Assembly (NCBI GenBank): GCA_025738555.1
Contig: JAOVFP010000008.1
Coordinates: forward strand, 3,038,001-3,102,000
Length of the DNA: 64,000 bases
Direction: 5' to 3'
Origin: Cyathus striatus
Taxonomy: Eukaryota > Basidiomycota > Agaricomycetes > Agaricales > Nidulariaceae
The first letter of the stretch is position 1. Every line of letters begins with the position of its first letter. Of this stretch, positions 1 through 10,831 are shown piece by piece. The notes under the pieces were generated by a model, which was not told the origin of the DNA, ran no database searches, and saw only the letters and a list, made by a program, of their open reading frames with translations. The position numbers and the translations under genes were made by a program.

Positions 1-2765
1 ATGTATCCTCAATATGGTGATACCATTTTCTGAGATTCTGAACACCTTTCTGCAATGCTGGTTTCACATCGCTGAAATTTGGTTGGGAAATCATGGACTC
101 CCAGCGCCGAATGATATACTCGATACTGGGAATGATGCACCAGACAGTGGGAGAACGCACTTTCGAAAATGTCTGCTGCACCTTTGCTGGTTCCTAAACA
201 TAACTCAATTAATCAGAGAGGTTTAAATTAAATAATGTTGACTTACGCGTAGTACTTCTTTCATTATGTCAAGTCGTTTCCAGTCCTTCTTTGACAGCTT
301 GAAGTCTGAATAGAGACGCTGTTTAGGAAGATCTGGAACTTCCTCACTTTCATCAGCAAGGAGAACAAACTGATCAACTGCCTAATATATTGTTAGAATT
401 GTACTAGTGTTCTACAATAAAAGTACTCACTTTTTAAGGAAAATGAAGCGTTCAAGGAATTTGTAAAGAGAAGCCCATCGTGTGCGAATCCAAAGTAGTA
501 GCTCAAGAGGTGTGATGTCAACTTGAGAGCATGTCGTCTTAAAGTAGCTGCGTGCTTGAGGAGATTTACGAATCTGCAATTTGAGTAAGTCAATTTAAAA
601 CATGAAACAGCGGTTAGTACATATATACATACCTGCTTTACTAAGGCAAGTGCTTTTCCAAGTGAGTCTCCGGCTTGAAAAGTGAAGTCGTCATCACTTT
701 CCTCTTCAGCTTCGACCTCAATTTCATCGTCGCCTGTGCCCTCGTCCTCATCTTCAGCCTCAAGATCGATGTCAGCAAGCTCTTTGTCAAGTTCATCGAG
801 ATCAAGATCCCCATTATGATTCGACTTCTTTAGAGCAGCCTTGATCTTCTTGCTAAGTGCATTAGGAGAGGCAGGGGCGACAGTTTGAACAAAATGCTTT
901 GCTGAGAGGTGGATAGCATGCTCCATACACCTATGGAATAGTCAGAATGTGTAATAAATCCAAAATACCATTGAACACTTACAGAATATCATGTTCTTTT
1001 GCAGTCCATTCGATATCATTGAAGGTCAGGAGCTTCTTGAGCTCTCGAATTGTTGTCCTATTAACTGATGCTCCATCACTTGTAATCCATCCAAGCTATA
1101 TGAAAACTGTGAGTACTAATAATATATTAACACAATAGAAAATAGCTACCTTCCCATGAAGGTTATACCGGTTTATGGTGCACAGAATAACACCTGCAAT
1201 GTTGACACCATTGTGACGGCCCTCAACAGTCTCAAATGCAAGCTGTTCATCTCGAAGTTCCCATTCATCAGGTTGATTGGGCGGTGAATAGATATAGTGT
1301 CCGGTAATTGAAATATGTGGATCTCCCATTGCAGATGTCCACAAGTCAAACGTGAGCGATGTTTTGCTTGGAATGTCATTCAAAATACCTCGAACGAGAT
1401 CCATGGCATGAGATGCTTGGCGTATAATCTCGTTCCTCAAGGTATTATGGTGGGGAACATCGCTTTCAGAAATTGAGGGATGGCAGTATCGAAGAAGACG
1501 CCGGAAACTGCCTCGATCTATCAATTGAAAGGCCTATAGATGAATTGGTCAAACGATTAGTTAATTTCCTAGAATACTAGTTACGTACTTCATCTTCACA
1601 AACAATCATTTCGACAATGTGGTCGAACAAGCAACTTCGTGAGAATGCAGGTGGCTTAGGCATCCGTGTAATAGCAGAATCAAGTGTACCCTGTTGAGTG
1701 CTATTGCATATTAATGCGATGTCAAATAAGTATATAAATTATAATAAACATACCTTTCACTTGCTGCAGCAGTAAGTTTTGATAGGGCACGAGCATTAGG
1801 CTCAATTCCAACCCTTTTACAGCGCACTATGTATTCTTCAGCATGTCGTCTACAGTTAATAGATAAAATTAGAAAAATCGCAATATAAGCTGTATAAAAG
1901 ATTTGACACACCTTGCAATATGCATACGTAGAGTGCTGGTGCTTCCAGTAAGGAAGCACTTCGGATCAGTAGGTCTTTTTTCGCTTGAAACACTTAGTTA
2001 ATACAACAAAAACCATATTAATGAACGATACTCACAGACAGATCATACACCAATGACCATCAACAACTTTGTTGGTACTGGGATTCCTGTATGTCTTGTC
2101 ACGGCGAAAAATGAGGCGAACGTCAGCTGTTAATTCATCCTTATTACAAGGAAGATTAGCCTAAATGAATCCACATTGTCAGAAATTAGAAGAAAAACAT
2201 AAATAGAACAACATACTGCTTGGTCATTATCACCCATTTCCTTCAACTTCTCGTAAGTAAGATCTGAGTTGTCGGGTCCACTGAGTTCCCTCTCGGTGTC
2301 TTCACTCAGCTCCCTCTCAGTGTCCTCCTGAAGTTCCTCACTAGAAGCAGCCTCGCTAGAAGCAGCCAATGATGATTTCTTCGGAGGCTGACGCGATGAC
2401 TTTGGACTTCCAGAAGCAGGGCGCTTCTTCTTCGATGGCTTCCTCGAGCTCACTTCAGACTCTGCCTCTGCAGCCTCGCGAACACGTTGGGAAGGCTTCG
2501 TCTTGCGTGATGATGTACGCAATTTAACAGGAGCCTTTCCTTTCGCATTTGAAGCTTCAGTTTCAGAGTCTTCAGATGCTGAGGGCAAAGCGATGGCCAT
2601 CGGAAGGTCGTTGTCCTTATCATGGAAGAACTGTATCTCAGACGCATCTTTCAAAGTCCCATCAGTGCGTACGGCACATCCAGCATCAGAGACATTGGAA
2701 GAGCAGGGAGAGAGGTGGGGAGCAGAGTTGGAGGAGGAGCGGGAGGCGTTGGAAGAGTGAGACAT
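1..2765 (-). CDS. hAT-family transposase (spliced, C-terminus off the left edge)
   Basis: DNA-cutting enzyme of a hAT (hobo/Ac/Tam3) transposon. Reading leftwards from the ATG at 2765: a Ser-rich and acidic, low-complexity N-terminus (to about 2215); a BED-type zinc finger assembled over an intron, with HWCMIC near 2045 and the following CFLTGS...LRMHIARRHAEEY near 1850-1960; then the start of the RNase H-like core with TSLTFDLWTSAMGD near 1335-1370, whose Asp is the usual first catalytic residue. Next comes a Glu/Asp-rich insertion (650-900) and further exons to the window edge. Introns are short with GT-AG ends and no stop breaks the spliced frame that I followed. CpG is common here, unlike in the transposons to the right, so this looks like a young or still intact copy. 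The hATC dimerisation domain should lie to the left of the window and was not seen. Confidence 0.85.
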
Positions 2766-3768
2766 GTTACTGTACTGTATTAAAACTAAATAGTATTAGT
2801 ACCATAATAAAAAGTATAAGTTTGAAATCACATACCGTATATTGAGTAATAGACTTCACAATAGAAGGTGTAACTTGAGTTAACAACTTGAGGGCGCAAG
2901 CAAGCTTGAGGTTGCACATTATATACATTTCAGAATGTGCCGGAGCGAGAGCATGCTAACTTTAAGGATGAGCTGCCATCGGAAATGTTGAGAGGTTGCT
3001 AACTTTAAGAATGAGCTGCCGTCGGAAACGTCGAGAGGTCATCGCAAAGCTTGAGATCCAGTACCAGATCCGAAGCGAGTGGATAGTCTTTAAGTAAAAG
3101 TGACCGTACCAATTTGTTGCCAAGAAGCAGGAATATATTTCAGTAGCAGTTGCCGCCTTAGAGATAAAAAATTGCCAGAAAGAAACGGGTTCCGAGATCA
3201 AATGCCGGACTCGGGGTGGGAGCGGATTATCATTGAGTAGCAGCTTCCATTGCAAATTTTGAGTGGCCATTGCTGGGATATCCTACTTGCTATTGAAAAG
3301 ATCGAATTCCGAGCTCGGATGAACTGCTTGCCATCGGAATGATAAGAGTTGGGACTCGTATTGAGGAGGAGCAGACTCTGGAGGAACATCTTTCACCATA
3401 AAGGCTCGGAGCATTGGTATTATGTCATCATATTGTTTGCTGTGCAGTATGATCTTATTACATCTAAAGGCACTACCAAACAAACAAATATTTGTAATAG
3501 TTTACTATCACACTTTACACTGTATTTACGATACTTTGCAATGTCCAGCAATACATATTTTAACGTAGAACATGAAAAAAAAAGTATGTTTGCTCACGTT
3601 CAAACGGGTTCGAACCCGTTCGCATATTTCCAACATTAGAAGAACCGAAAACCGAACAATGGGTTCGGTTCTACCAAGATGGCCGAACACTGAACTGAAC
3701 TTGTGTCCAGTTCAGCAGCAGTTCGAGTTCAAACCGAAGTTCGGAACTGAACATCGACATCACTACTG
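2766..3768. mobile_element. hAT right flank with subterminal GTTCGG repeats and terminus
   Basis: Non-coding part of the same hAT element upstream of the transposase ATG. From about 3595 to 3768 it is packed with direct and inverted copies of GTTCGGTTC/GAACCGAA, and ends in ...GACATCACTACTG. Read from outside this is CAGTAGTGATGTCGATG, which resembles a hAT terminal inverted repeat. The opposite end lies outside the window, so neither the repeat partner nor the 8-bp target duplication can be checked. The 2830-3590 part holds no convincing gene. Confidence 0.6.
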
Positions 3769-4620
3769 CCAATCACAGAACTGTCAAGTATGACAGATGA
3801 CAAGTGACAGCTGTCAAAGAAGCTGTGCAACCCAGAATATCTAACAAATATACCCTTTGGTGGCATTGGCACCCTGAGCACTACTATCTGTGACACCAAT
3901 ACCTTTTGGCACCAGGCCTCCATTACACATTACATGTGCCAAATTTGGACAAGACACAAGGTCCCCATGATGCATGACTGTCAAATTGATTTAAATGGTA
4001 CAGTATCTCCATCCAGCATCACAGCAGCTCCATTCCCATCAGAATCCAAGACATACCATCCAAGAATGCCAGGGGATCCACATAACAGCAATTTTCTGGA
4101 CAGATTGTTTCATTCAATCTCAGTGGCCATGTTGTCAATGAGACAGCTACTGATGCAGTTAAGTACAAATATATTGGATGTGAAACCCAATTTGTACATG
4201 CCATACATCAGCAATGACTTTATGAATCTTTAAGCAGCAGAATCACTAACCTAACTTGTTTCATAGTACCACCATAAGTGTGTTGCTAATGAACCCATTC
4301 CATGTGGTTGGACATGTAGCACATGTAGTGGACACTGGAGAAGGTCAAAGCAGAGGGGGTAAGTGTACATGGAGGTAGAGTAGAGGGGGTAAGCATATAC
4401 AGAGGTTAGAGTAGAGGGGATAAGCAAACACTGAGGTAGTTGAGTCATGTGTCCAGGAAGATCATCACCTTCCTAATTAGGTAATATACCTGCTTAGTAA
4501 GCTCTGTTAGTTAGTTAGTTGAAGTGACAAGGTGATTTCAAAAAATTGGACCCTAGGTCTTTTTTTTTGATTCATGAGCACCCTTGATTATTACGTTGTA
4601 CTTTTTCGACACACACGTGC
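3769..4620. other. Intergenic, no gene seen
   Basis: No ORF here reads as a protein on either strand. The only structure I see is a short tandem repeat at 4350-4440 (separate entry) and a GTTAGTTAGTTAG run near 4505. The last 60 bases could be the promoter of the gene candidate that starts at 4621. Confidence 0.5.
4350..4440. repeat. Three-copy tandem repeat, about 31 bp
   Basis: Three imperfect head-to-tail copies beginning GTAGAGGGGGTAAG or GTAGAGGGGATAAG and ending with GAGGTAGA-like sequence. It does not lie in a gene that I recognise. Confidence 0.7.
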
Positions 4621-6952
4621 ATGTTCGCACAGTCACATGGTTTAAATATCGGACGCCTTCCGTCAGCGCTTGATCCACGGCGCCTTGTCCTTGCACTCGC
4701 TCACTTTAGTCTCGTTATACCATTCCCTCCCGATTAGGCCATGTCCTAATTAGGACTTCCTATCGTCAGGGTCTGGGCTCCTACCACGGAAGAAAAGGGG
4801 GGCATGAACTTCGGTCAACCCGGGCACCTTTTCACGCTTATGTAACAATTGTGAACGCCAGTGGACCAATGGTTGTGTTACTTACTCATCAACAATCTAT
4901 GCTCATCACTCCCTTCGTGGCGCGCGCACTGCGTCTTAAATACTTATTGTGTGGTCTTCTTCATATTTATACCAGTACTTGTGATTTAAACCGATGTAGA
5001 GTTCTAGTTTAGTCATAATACAAGTATTATGTGTCTGATATTGTACTTCAAAAAGCAAACCATCTATGTTTTATGTTCATCAATTCCCTACCTTTTACTA
5101 TTAGGGCATCGCATTCACCAGTCTCGTTCACTTATCTACTTCAAATTCTGCCGTATTTACCACTGATCTATTTAACCAAATCTTGAAAGGAGTGGACTGA
5201 GTTGTAGTGTTAGTCAAATGTTCCGCAACGTGAGGAGGTGGTCAGTTCATTCGCTGGAACTGAGCATGGTCAATTGGGGGCGCATCTAGTAAGATACATT
5301 TCATTTGAGTCTAAGATATCTTCAAAAGAATGTGTTATGGAGGCCATGTATGTTCAGCACTACTGGGCAATTGGTATAAGTATAATCAACATAACAATGC
5401 TCTACACAGACACTTAGCCTTAAACTCTATTACAGCTTACAAGCTGAACAGGAAATGGTTACAAGAAGTGATATAGCACAGCTGCTTTCAGTCTCCTGTA
5501 CCTCTCTCCTCTCACAGTACCAGTACCAGCACCACTATTTAACCGTCCTACTACATGGCCTCCATAACACATTCTTTTGAAGATATCTTAGACTCAGACG
5601 AAATGTATCTTATTAGATGATGCTCAGTTCCAGCGAATGAGGCATAAAACATAGATGGTTTGCTTTTTGAAGTACAATATCAGACACATAATACTTGTAT
5701 TATGACTAAACTAGAACTCTACATCGGTTTAAATCACAAGTACTGGTATAAATATGAAGAAGACCACACAATAAGTATTTAAGACGCAGTGCGCGCGCCG
5801 CGAAGGGAGTGATGAACATAGATTGTTGATGAGTAAGTAACACAACCATTGGTCCACTGGCGTTCACAATTGTTACATAAGCGTGAAAAGGTGCCCGGGT
5901 TGACCGAAGTTCATGCCCCCCTTTTCTTCCGTGGTAGGAGCCCAGACCCTGACGATAGGAAGTCCTAATTAGGACATGGCCTAATCGGGAGGGGATGGTA
6001 TAACGAGACTACGCTCACTTGGAGTCGCTCAGGGTCGCCGCATCCACCCGTTCGCTCTCAGTGAGTCTCCTCTGTCATGTATGAGCGGATCTTGACCCAC
6101 TTTGCCCAACTCGTTGCACGTTCTCCGCCTTGCACTGTACTCATCCCGACTCCATTGTGCCCAGGCAGGTATTGACCACGATACCCCCCATTCACTCATT
6201 CCCCCTTCGTGCACTGGCAGCTCTCGACTGCGACGTCTCGTCCCACTCACTTGCAGGTCTTCGTCCCGACTTCATGCACTTCTCGTTGTCACATTCTAAC
6301 GCGAAGCTGGCTGTCATTACGAGGGCATCCTCGAGATCTGGATATAAATCGATAGAAAGCTCCGCTATATCGAAGTTATAAACGCCAAGTTCTCCGCCTG
6401 CTCAGCGAGGTGCCTTGGATGAAGCTCCACATCGTCGCCGAGCCTGACATGCTATATCCATGTTCACGTCCCATTCTGTTCCACAAAACACCGGGGGTCG
6501 TTGATGGTTTGTATCGTGCAGACGATCGTGGGGCGTGTTACGACGCTGGTGGAGCAGAATATAGCTAACGGTAATGCGGAGGATAGTCATATCGTCATGT
6601 CGGCGAGAGAAGATAAGGTTTGTAGGGGTCAACTGGTACGTACTCGGCTTACAATTCGTCGTATTGATGGATACCTGACTCGCTTTTCCTTTCCTACATT
6701 TACTCTCCATGCAGGCAGTGAATTGTGAGTCTATGGGCGACGCACATTCGGCTTCTCGCGCAGCGCATTTAGCGCTCAGTATTTTAGCCATGTCCATGCA
6801 GGGATATATATCCCTTTCCGACTGTTTCGAAAAGGCTAAAGTATGTACGATTTCTCTTTGTATTGTTACCCAATTGTCACCTGCAGGTCGTAGATCCGTT
6901 CACATCTTCGGGAATCGGATATAACGGCGTTAGCCAACTGATGCGTAAGTAA
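4621..6952 (+). CDS. Spliced gene candidate of unknown function, first exon interrupted by a foldback element
   Basis: Unrecognised. If the element at 4707-6011 and one copy of its 9-bp target duplication are removed, an open frame runs from ATG 4621 through 4706, resumes at 6021 and meets a good donor (TCA|GTGAGTCT) near 6060. The 3' end is better defined: an exon with AEDSHIVMSAREDK (about 6560-6615), an intron opening GTTTGT and closing CATGCAG, an exon with SRAAHLALSILAMSMQGY (6715-6840), an intron GTATGT...CTGCAG, and a last exon ending in GVSQLMRK and TAA at about 6952. Middle exons (6060-6560) are uncertain: several frames are partly open and I could not join them without a stop. It could be an intact gene with a poorly guessed middle, or a decaying one. 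The frame is CpG-rich, as in the host genes nearby. Confidence 0.4.
4707..6011. mobile_element. Palindromic foldback (MULE-like) element, 1305 bp, 9-bp target duplication
   Basis: The ends TAGTCTCGTTATACC and GGTATAACGAGACTA are inverted copies, and both arms stay nearly identical for about 370 bp (4707-5076 against 5642-6011). The arms continue inwards with a second inverted pair around 5230-5351 and 5560-5641; the left arm carries an extra block of roughly 150 bp between TTCA repeats. The loop of about 200 bp is bounded by TGTTATGGAGGCCATGTA and its inverted copy. CGCTCACTT flanks the element on both sides (4698-4706 and 6012-6020). A 9-bp duplication with very long inverted repeats is typical of Mutator-like elements. 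No transposase is inside, so it is non-autonomous. Confidence 0.85.
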
Positions 6953-7097
6953 CGTGTGGAGACTGTAAATCTTCGTCTTCACTTCTGCACAACTTATGCC
7001 AAGTAAGCAGCTACAGCTTCGAGAAAGGTCGCAATCAAATGCGGCACGAGGCTACCAACCGCTTCAAGTCATTTCGGTTCGTTTCCTGGTGTTATTA

Positions 7098-7543
7098 CAG
7101 GACCCTGGATTATTACGGTAAAGGTCGTTCCAAAAAATACCTCATTTTCGGGATTTCTGTCCGTCCACGTTTTGCTTATTTTTGTCCGTTTTCGGAACGA
7201 CCTCAAGGGCTCTAAAGCGGGCGCTTATACATTAAGCGCTCAAAAATGCTTACGTAATTTTGGTCTGTCATGCAAAAGCTGCTGCGCTGCCCCCAAACCG
7301 TCATAATTAAGTCATAATGGTGAGCTATAACCTTGAAACGACTGTTATCAATGTTATTTCACTCTTTATTGCACATTTTCCAAAGTCATACAGGGCACAA
7401 AGGTCCCATTTGTCCGGTTTCTGGAACGTCCTTTTGGCTTTAAAACCGCTGATTTGTCCGTTGCTGGAACGACATAAGGGTCAAATTTTCAAAATTTCTG
7501 TCCGTTTTTTGGAACGACCTTTACCGCAATAATCCAGGGTCCT
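7098..7543. mobile_element. MITE, about 446 bp, TIR of about 39 bp
   Basis: Starts AGGACCCTGGATTATTACGG and ends with its inverted copy (one mismatch); the match continues inwards through TAAAGGTCGTTCCAAAAAA. GTTATTAC flanks it on both sides (8 bp; up to 10 bp if TIR bases are shared). It carries no ORF of its own. Internally it repeats the TIR-derived phrases TTCTGTCCGT and GGAACGACCT several times (7140-7205, 7410-7540), so the interior is built partly from repeated TIR pieces. An 8-bp duplication fits hAT-like or related families; the family is not assigned. Confidence 0.85.
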
Positions 7544-8075
7544 GTTATTACATGTTCAAATTTCAATCGCCGGGTATCTTGAGACGTCGCTAGAAGTGAC
7601 GGAGGCGAGAAATGTATTTACCGAGTTCCGGTTTTAAATGCAAAAGACTCAATATATTTAGTTTCCAAGCAATTTCCAAGTCCGTTCAGAATGTTCAACG
7701 GCAGCGTACAAGATACGCACTGTCCTTGAAGCTTGAACCGTCAGTAGTGTCATGTTACGTGAATATGTTTTATCACGTCTCGTTTCTTACACTTAACTAT
7801 ATGCAGCATATATTTTGTACGCGTTTGAGCCTGTTTGAGCACTTACTTATATCGCCACAAGTGTTGGCCGAAATAGAAGAATGGGTGACGACGACTTGGC
7901 TCGGGTACAGTCCTGTACAGTCTCGCTCTTAGGAAGCTTCATATTAATATTCCAAGCAGTACAGCCCTTTCAACCAAGGTTTTCCAAGTTCTCAGATGCT
8001 CAGACCTACAAAAGACAACCTACGTAGTCGTAGCTTGGGAGTAACCGTTGCATTTATAGTTTTTGCAGTCGTGTC
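7544..8075. promoter_or_regulatory. Upstream region of the first MFS gene
   Basis: No coding frame that I trust. A 106-codon open frame (7612-7932) shows no family features. It lies directly 5' of the transporter at 8076, so it probably includes its promoter; no specific element was identified. Confidence 0.35.
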
Positions 8076-9839
8076 ATGTCTCTCTCTGACAAGGAATCTT
8101 CAACATCTGAAAGCGGCGGGTCTATAAAATGCTTGGTCAACGTGGAAGGAGGTGCTCGAGCTTGGGCTTCAGTCATCGGGGGGTGAGTTCGTAGGTCTCT
8201 ACGAGACGGCAATGTCACTGACACAACTAATCCGTACCTAGCTTCATGATAACGACAACAACTTTAGGCTACGCTAATGCTTTCGGCGTATACCAAGATG
8301 TCTATACCAGGTCAAAGCTTGCATCTACTTCTCAAATTAGCTGGATTGGTTCAACGCAACTATTCCTGCTATTCGCCATCGGCTTTCCAGCCGGAAAATT
8401 GCTCGACCTCGGCTACTATCGACATACCATGTTCTTCGGCACGGCCTTATATGTATTTTCGTACGTTCTTCATACATTCATTTCGACTCTGCCTCACTAT
8501 TTGCGAAACCACTCAAGACTTTTTATGGTTTCCGTTGCTCACCATGATCAATATTATCAAGTGTTCCTTTCACAAGCAGTCGGAATGGGAATAGGAGCAG
8601 GCCTTTTATATGTCCCCGCTCTTGCCATTCAGGCCCATTACTGGCAGAAGAGGCGTGCGATAGCAATGGGAATTGTTTTACTAGGTGAATATGACGCGCC
8701 GCATATTAGTTCAACGATAACATAACGCCTTGTTAGGATCGTCAACTGGGGGAGTGGTTTTCCCTATTATGCTAGATCAACTATTTAAAGGAGCAGTCGG
8801 ATTCGAATGGGGAGTCCGTATATCGGCATTCGTGTGCCTGGGGCTTTTAACTATCAGCAATATAATAATGATGCAAAACCCAGATATCGCAGGATTAGAA
8901 AAGTCCAAGCCCGACATAAAAGCTGTATTAACCGATGTGCCGTATATTATTATGACAATTGGGTTCGTTTTATACGTATATGTTCGAATATCACATTAAT
9001 ACCGCTAACAGGTCAGGCCTGATAGAAACTGGGCTCTACTTTCCGTGTAAGCTATAACTGCCTTATATTATCGACTGCTTAACTGATCGTTTTCGCCAGA
9101 TTTTTATCTTCAGTTATTCTCTATAGTAAAGGGGGTTGAGCCTAATATTGCATTTTATACTGTAAGCAGATTTTGTGCGCCTGGGGACATTTATGCTAAG
9201 TGTATCGGTAGCTGGCAATACTAAACGCCGCTTCGTTTCCCGGGAGAATTGTTCCGAACCTCTTCGCGGATAGATTTGGTCCCATAAATCTTTTTGTTCC
9301 AACCGCAATTATATGTTCGGGGCTATTATTTTCTATGTACGGTATTTCGTCTGTTGGATCCATTGTTGCTTTCGCGATTATCTATGGATTCTTCTCTGGT
9401 GCTTGTGAGTTCCCATGACATTCTAATTTGCTTGCAAATTGACAACGTTACATTCAGGGATTGGCCTTGCTTCACCTTGCCTGGCGAGTTTGGCACGGCA
9501 TCCTAATGAAGTTGGGTAAGAATATTGTTCCACAATTCTCATTTAAATAAGAATAAGCCTTGACAATCATACATTACCAATTTTAGGGTACGGTTTGGTT
9601 TTTCCTTCGCGCTAGCGGGAATAGGTGCCCTCGTCGGAACACCTGTTATTGGTGTTCTTCTTGGAAACACCTTTCCCTGGCACAAAGCCATCCTTTTTAG
9701 TGGCGTAAGTGATGTCCTGACTTTCAGTTGTATCATTCGCTAAGCTGGACGTGATCAGGGTACGACAATGGCAGGTTCCTTCTTCCAATTTATTGCTCGT
9801 CAACAAGTTTCTAGTAGAACCGGCTCGAAATTTGTATAA
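8076..9839 (+). CDS. MFS transporter, monocarboxylate-porter type (copy 1)
   Basis: Twelve-helix major facilitator of the fungal MCT-like group, expected in the plasma membrane; substrate unknown. Ten exons were spliced by eye, all with GT-AG borders and an open frame to TAA at 9839. Landmarks: cytosolic N-terminus MSLSDKESS, then GGARAWASVIGG leading into helix 1; GYANAFGVYQDVYTR (loop 1-2, about 8270-8310); ISWIGSTQLFLLFAIGFPAG (helix 2); LDLGYYRHTMFFG; IAHHDQYY-like loop; AIQAHYWQKRRAIAMG (about 8630-8670, the MFS loop 4-5 region); NAASFPGRIVPNLFADRFGP (about 9210-9285). The C-terminus SRTGSKFV differs from the KRKGTQLV tail of copies 2 and 3. It is followed 1 kb downstream by copy 2 in the same direction, a tandem duplicate. 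Confidence 0.9.
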
Positions 9840-9896
9840 AAGTAATAATATACATAATAATATAAGTACATAATCTAACTGCTCTACAAATACAAG

Positions 9897-10435
9897 TTAG
9901 ACTTCTGAAATGCTCCGACTTTTAGGCTGTTCTATAACATAAAAATTCCACGTATCCATCATTTCATTCATACGAAGTTCCACATGAATAACGGCGCGCA
10001 AAGCAGTGACTTCAGCTGATCGGACTTTGAAGAGGCGCCCGGACAGTCCAACACTTTCACTATCTACAGTGCACAATGCTCTATGTGATCCGATTTGTGC
10101 TATGTAATTGAGGGCGCTCGCATCGCTTGCGGAGAGGGTCGGTCCGTCAGTAGAATTAACCATGTGGTAGATACCTTGGACTGGACGAGTCCAGAGTCCA
10201 AGATACCTTAGGATGAATAACAACAGGTGAAGGAATAAAGGACAATTCATAAAGAGTACAAGGTCGGAATAACAGGAAACAATAGTAATACTAAAGAATA
10301 TTCGAATAATACAAGAGGATACACCCACATGAGATTAGACGTTTGATATAGGACATAGTGCACGCGTGATACAAGGTGATACATAGATATATCAAGCGGG
10401 CAAGCTCGGCAATCACCTAAGCATGCACCTTTCAT
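9897..10435 (-). CDS. Hypothetical protein, probably two or more exons
   Basis: Not recognised. An open frame of about 100 codons on the minus strand (10207 down to 9897) reads as plausible protein, with phrases such as DASALNYIAQIGSHRALC and RAVIHVELRMNEMMDTW, and ends in TAG/TAA just past the 3' end of MFS copy 1, giving convergent genes. The upstream exon is unclear: an ATG at 10435 opens a short frame that could splice in. A small inverted repeat (GATACCTTGGACT and its complement, 10170-10206) lies in the frame. It may be a real small gene or a chance ORF. Confidence 0.35.
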
Positions 10436-10831
10436 TGGGGCGAGTTAGCGCATTCAACCGCACTGTTTGTTATTGTGGGTCTACCGGAGGACGGATCGCT
10501 CTATGGGCGTTGAAGTTGGATTGAACACATTCGCATGATAATTATGATGAAAATACAAATATAGCACTATTGCCCTATTCAATGCTCACTTCTTCTAATG
10601 ATCGAATGCTTTCATGAGTTGCCGCCCAGCACACAGCCCCATTTCGATGTTGTGAAGGAGTGCGGATGTCTGTTGGTGCCGGTATCGGTATTGTCTCTTG
10701 ACCTATTGTTTCAGCTCGTTTAGAAAATGTATTTATATGCGGATCCGACATAATGCTACTGCACTACTTATTCTTATCTCAGGCTTGGCCCCTACCTTCT
10801 CCGAAGACTCTGCTGAGCAAACGTCTTCTTT
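10436..10831. other. Intergenic, 5' of MFS copy 2
   Basis: No gene seen. It should hold the promoter of the transporter at 10832, and of the minus-strand ORF at 10435 if that is real. Confidence 0.4.

Noticed and set aside
3600..3640. tRNA T-arm-like GGGTTCGAACCC
   Set aside because: No acceptor, D or anticodon arms around it; it is one of the GTTCGG repeats of the hAT terminus.
6402..6797. 131-codon open frame on the minus strand
   Set aside because: Shadow of the plus-strand exons with good splice sites at 6560-6840; it shows no family features.
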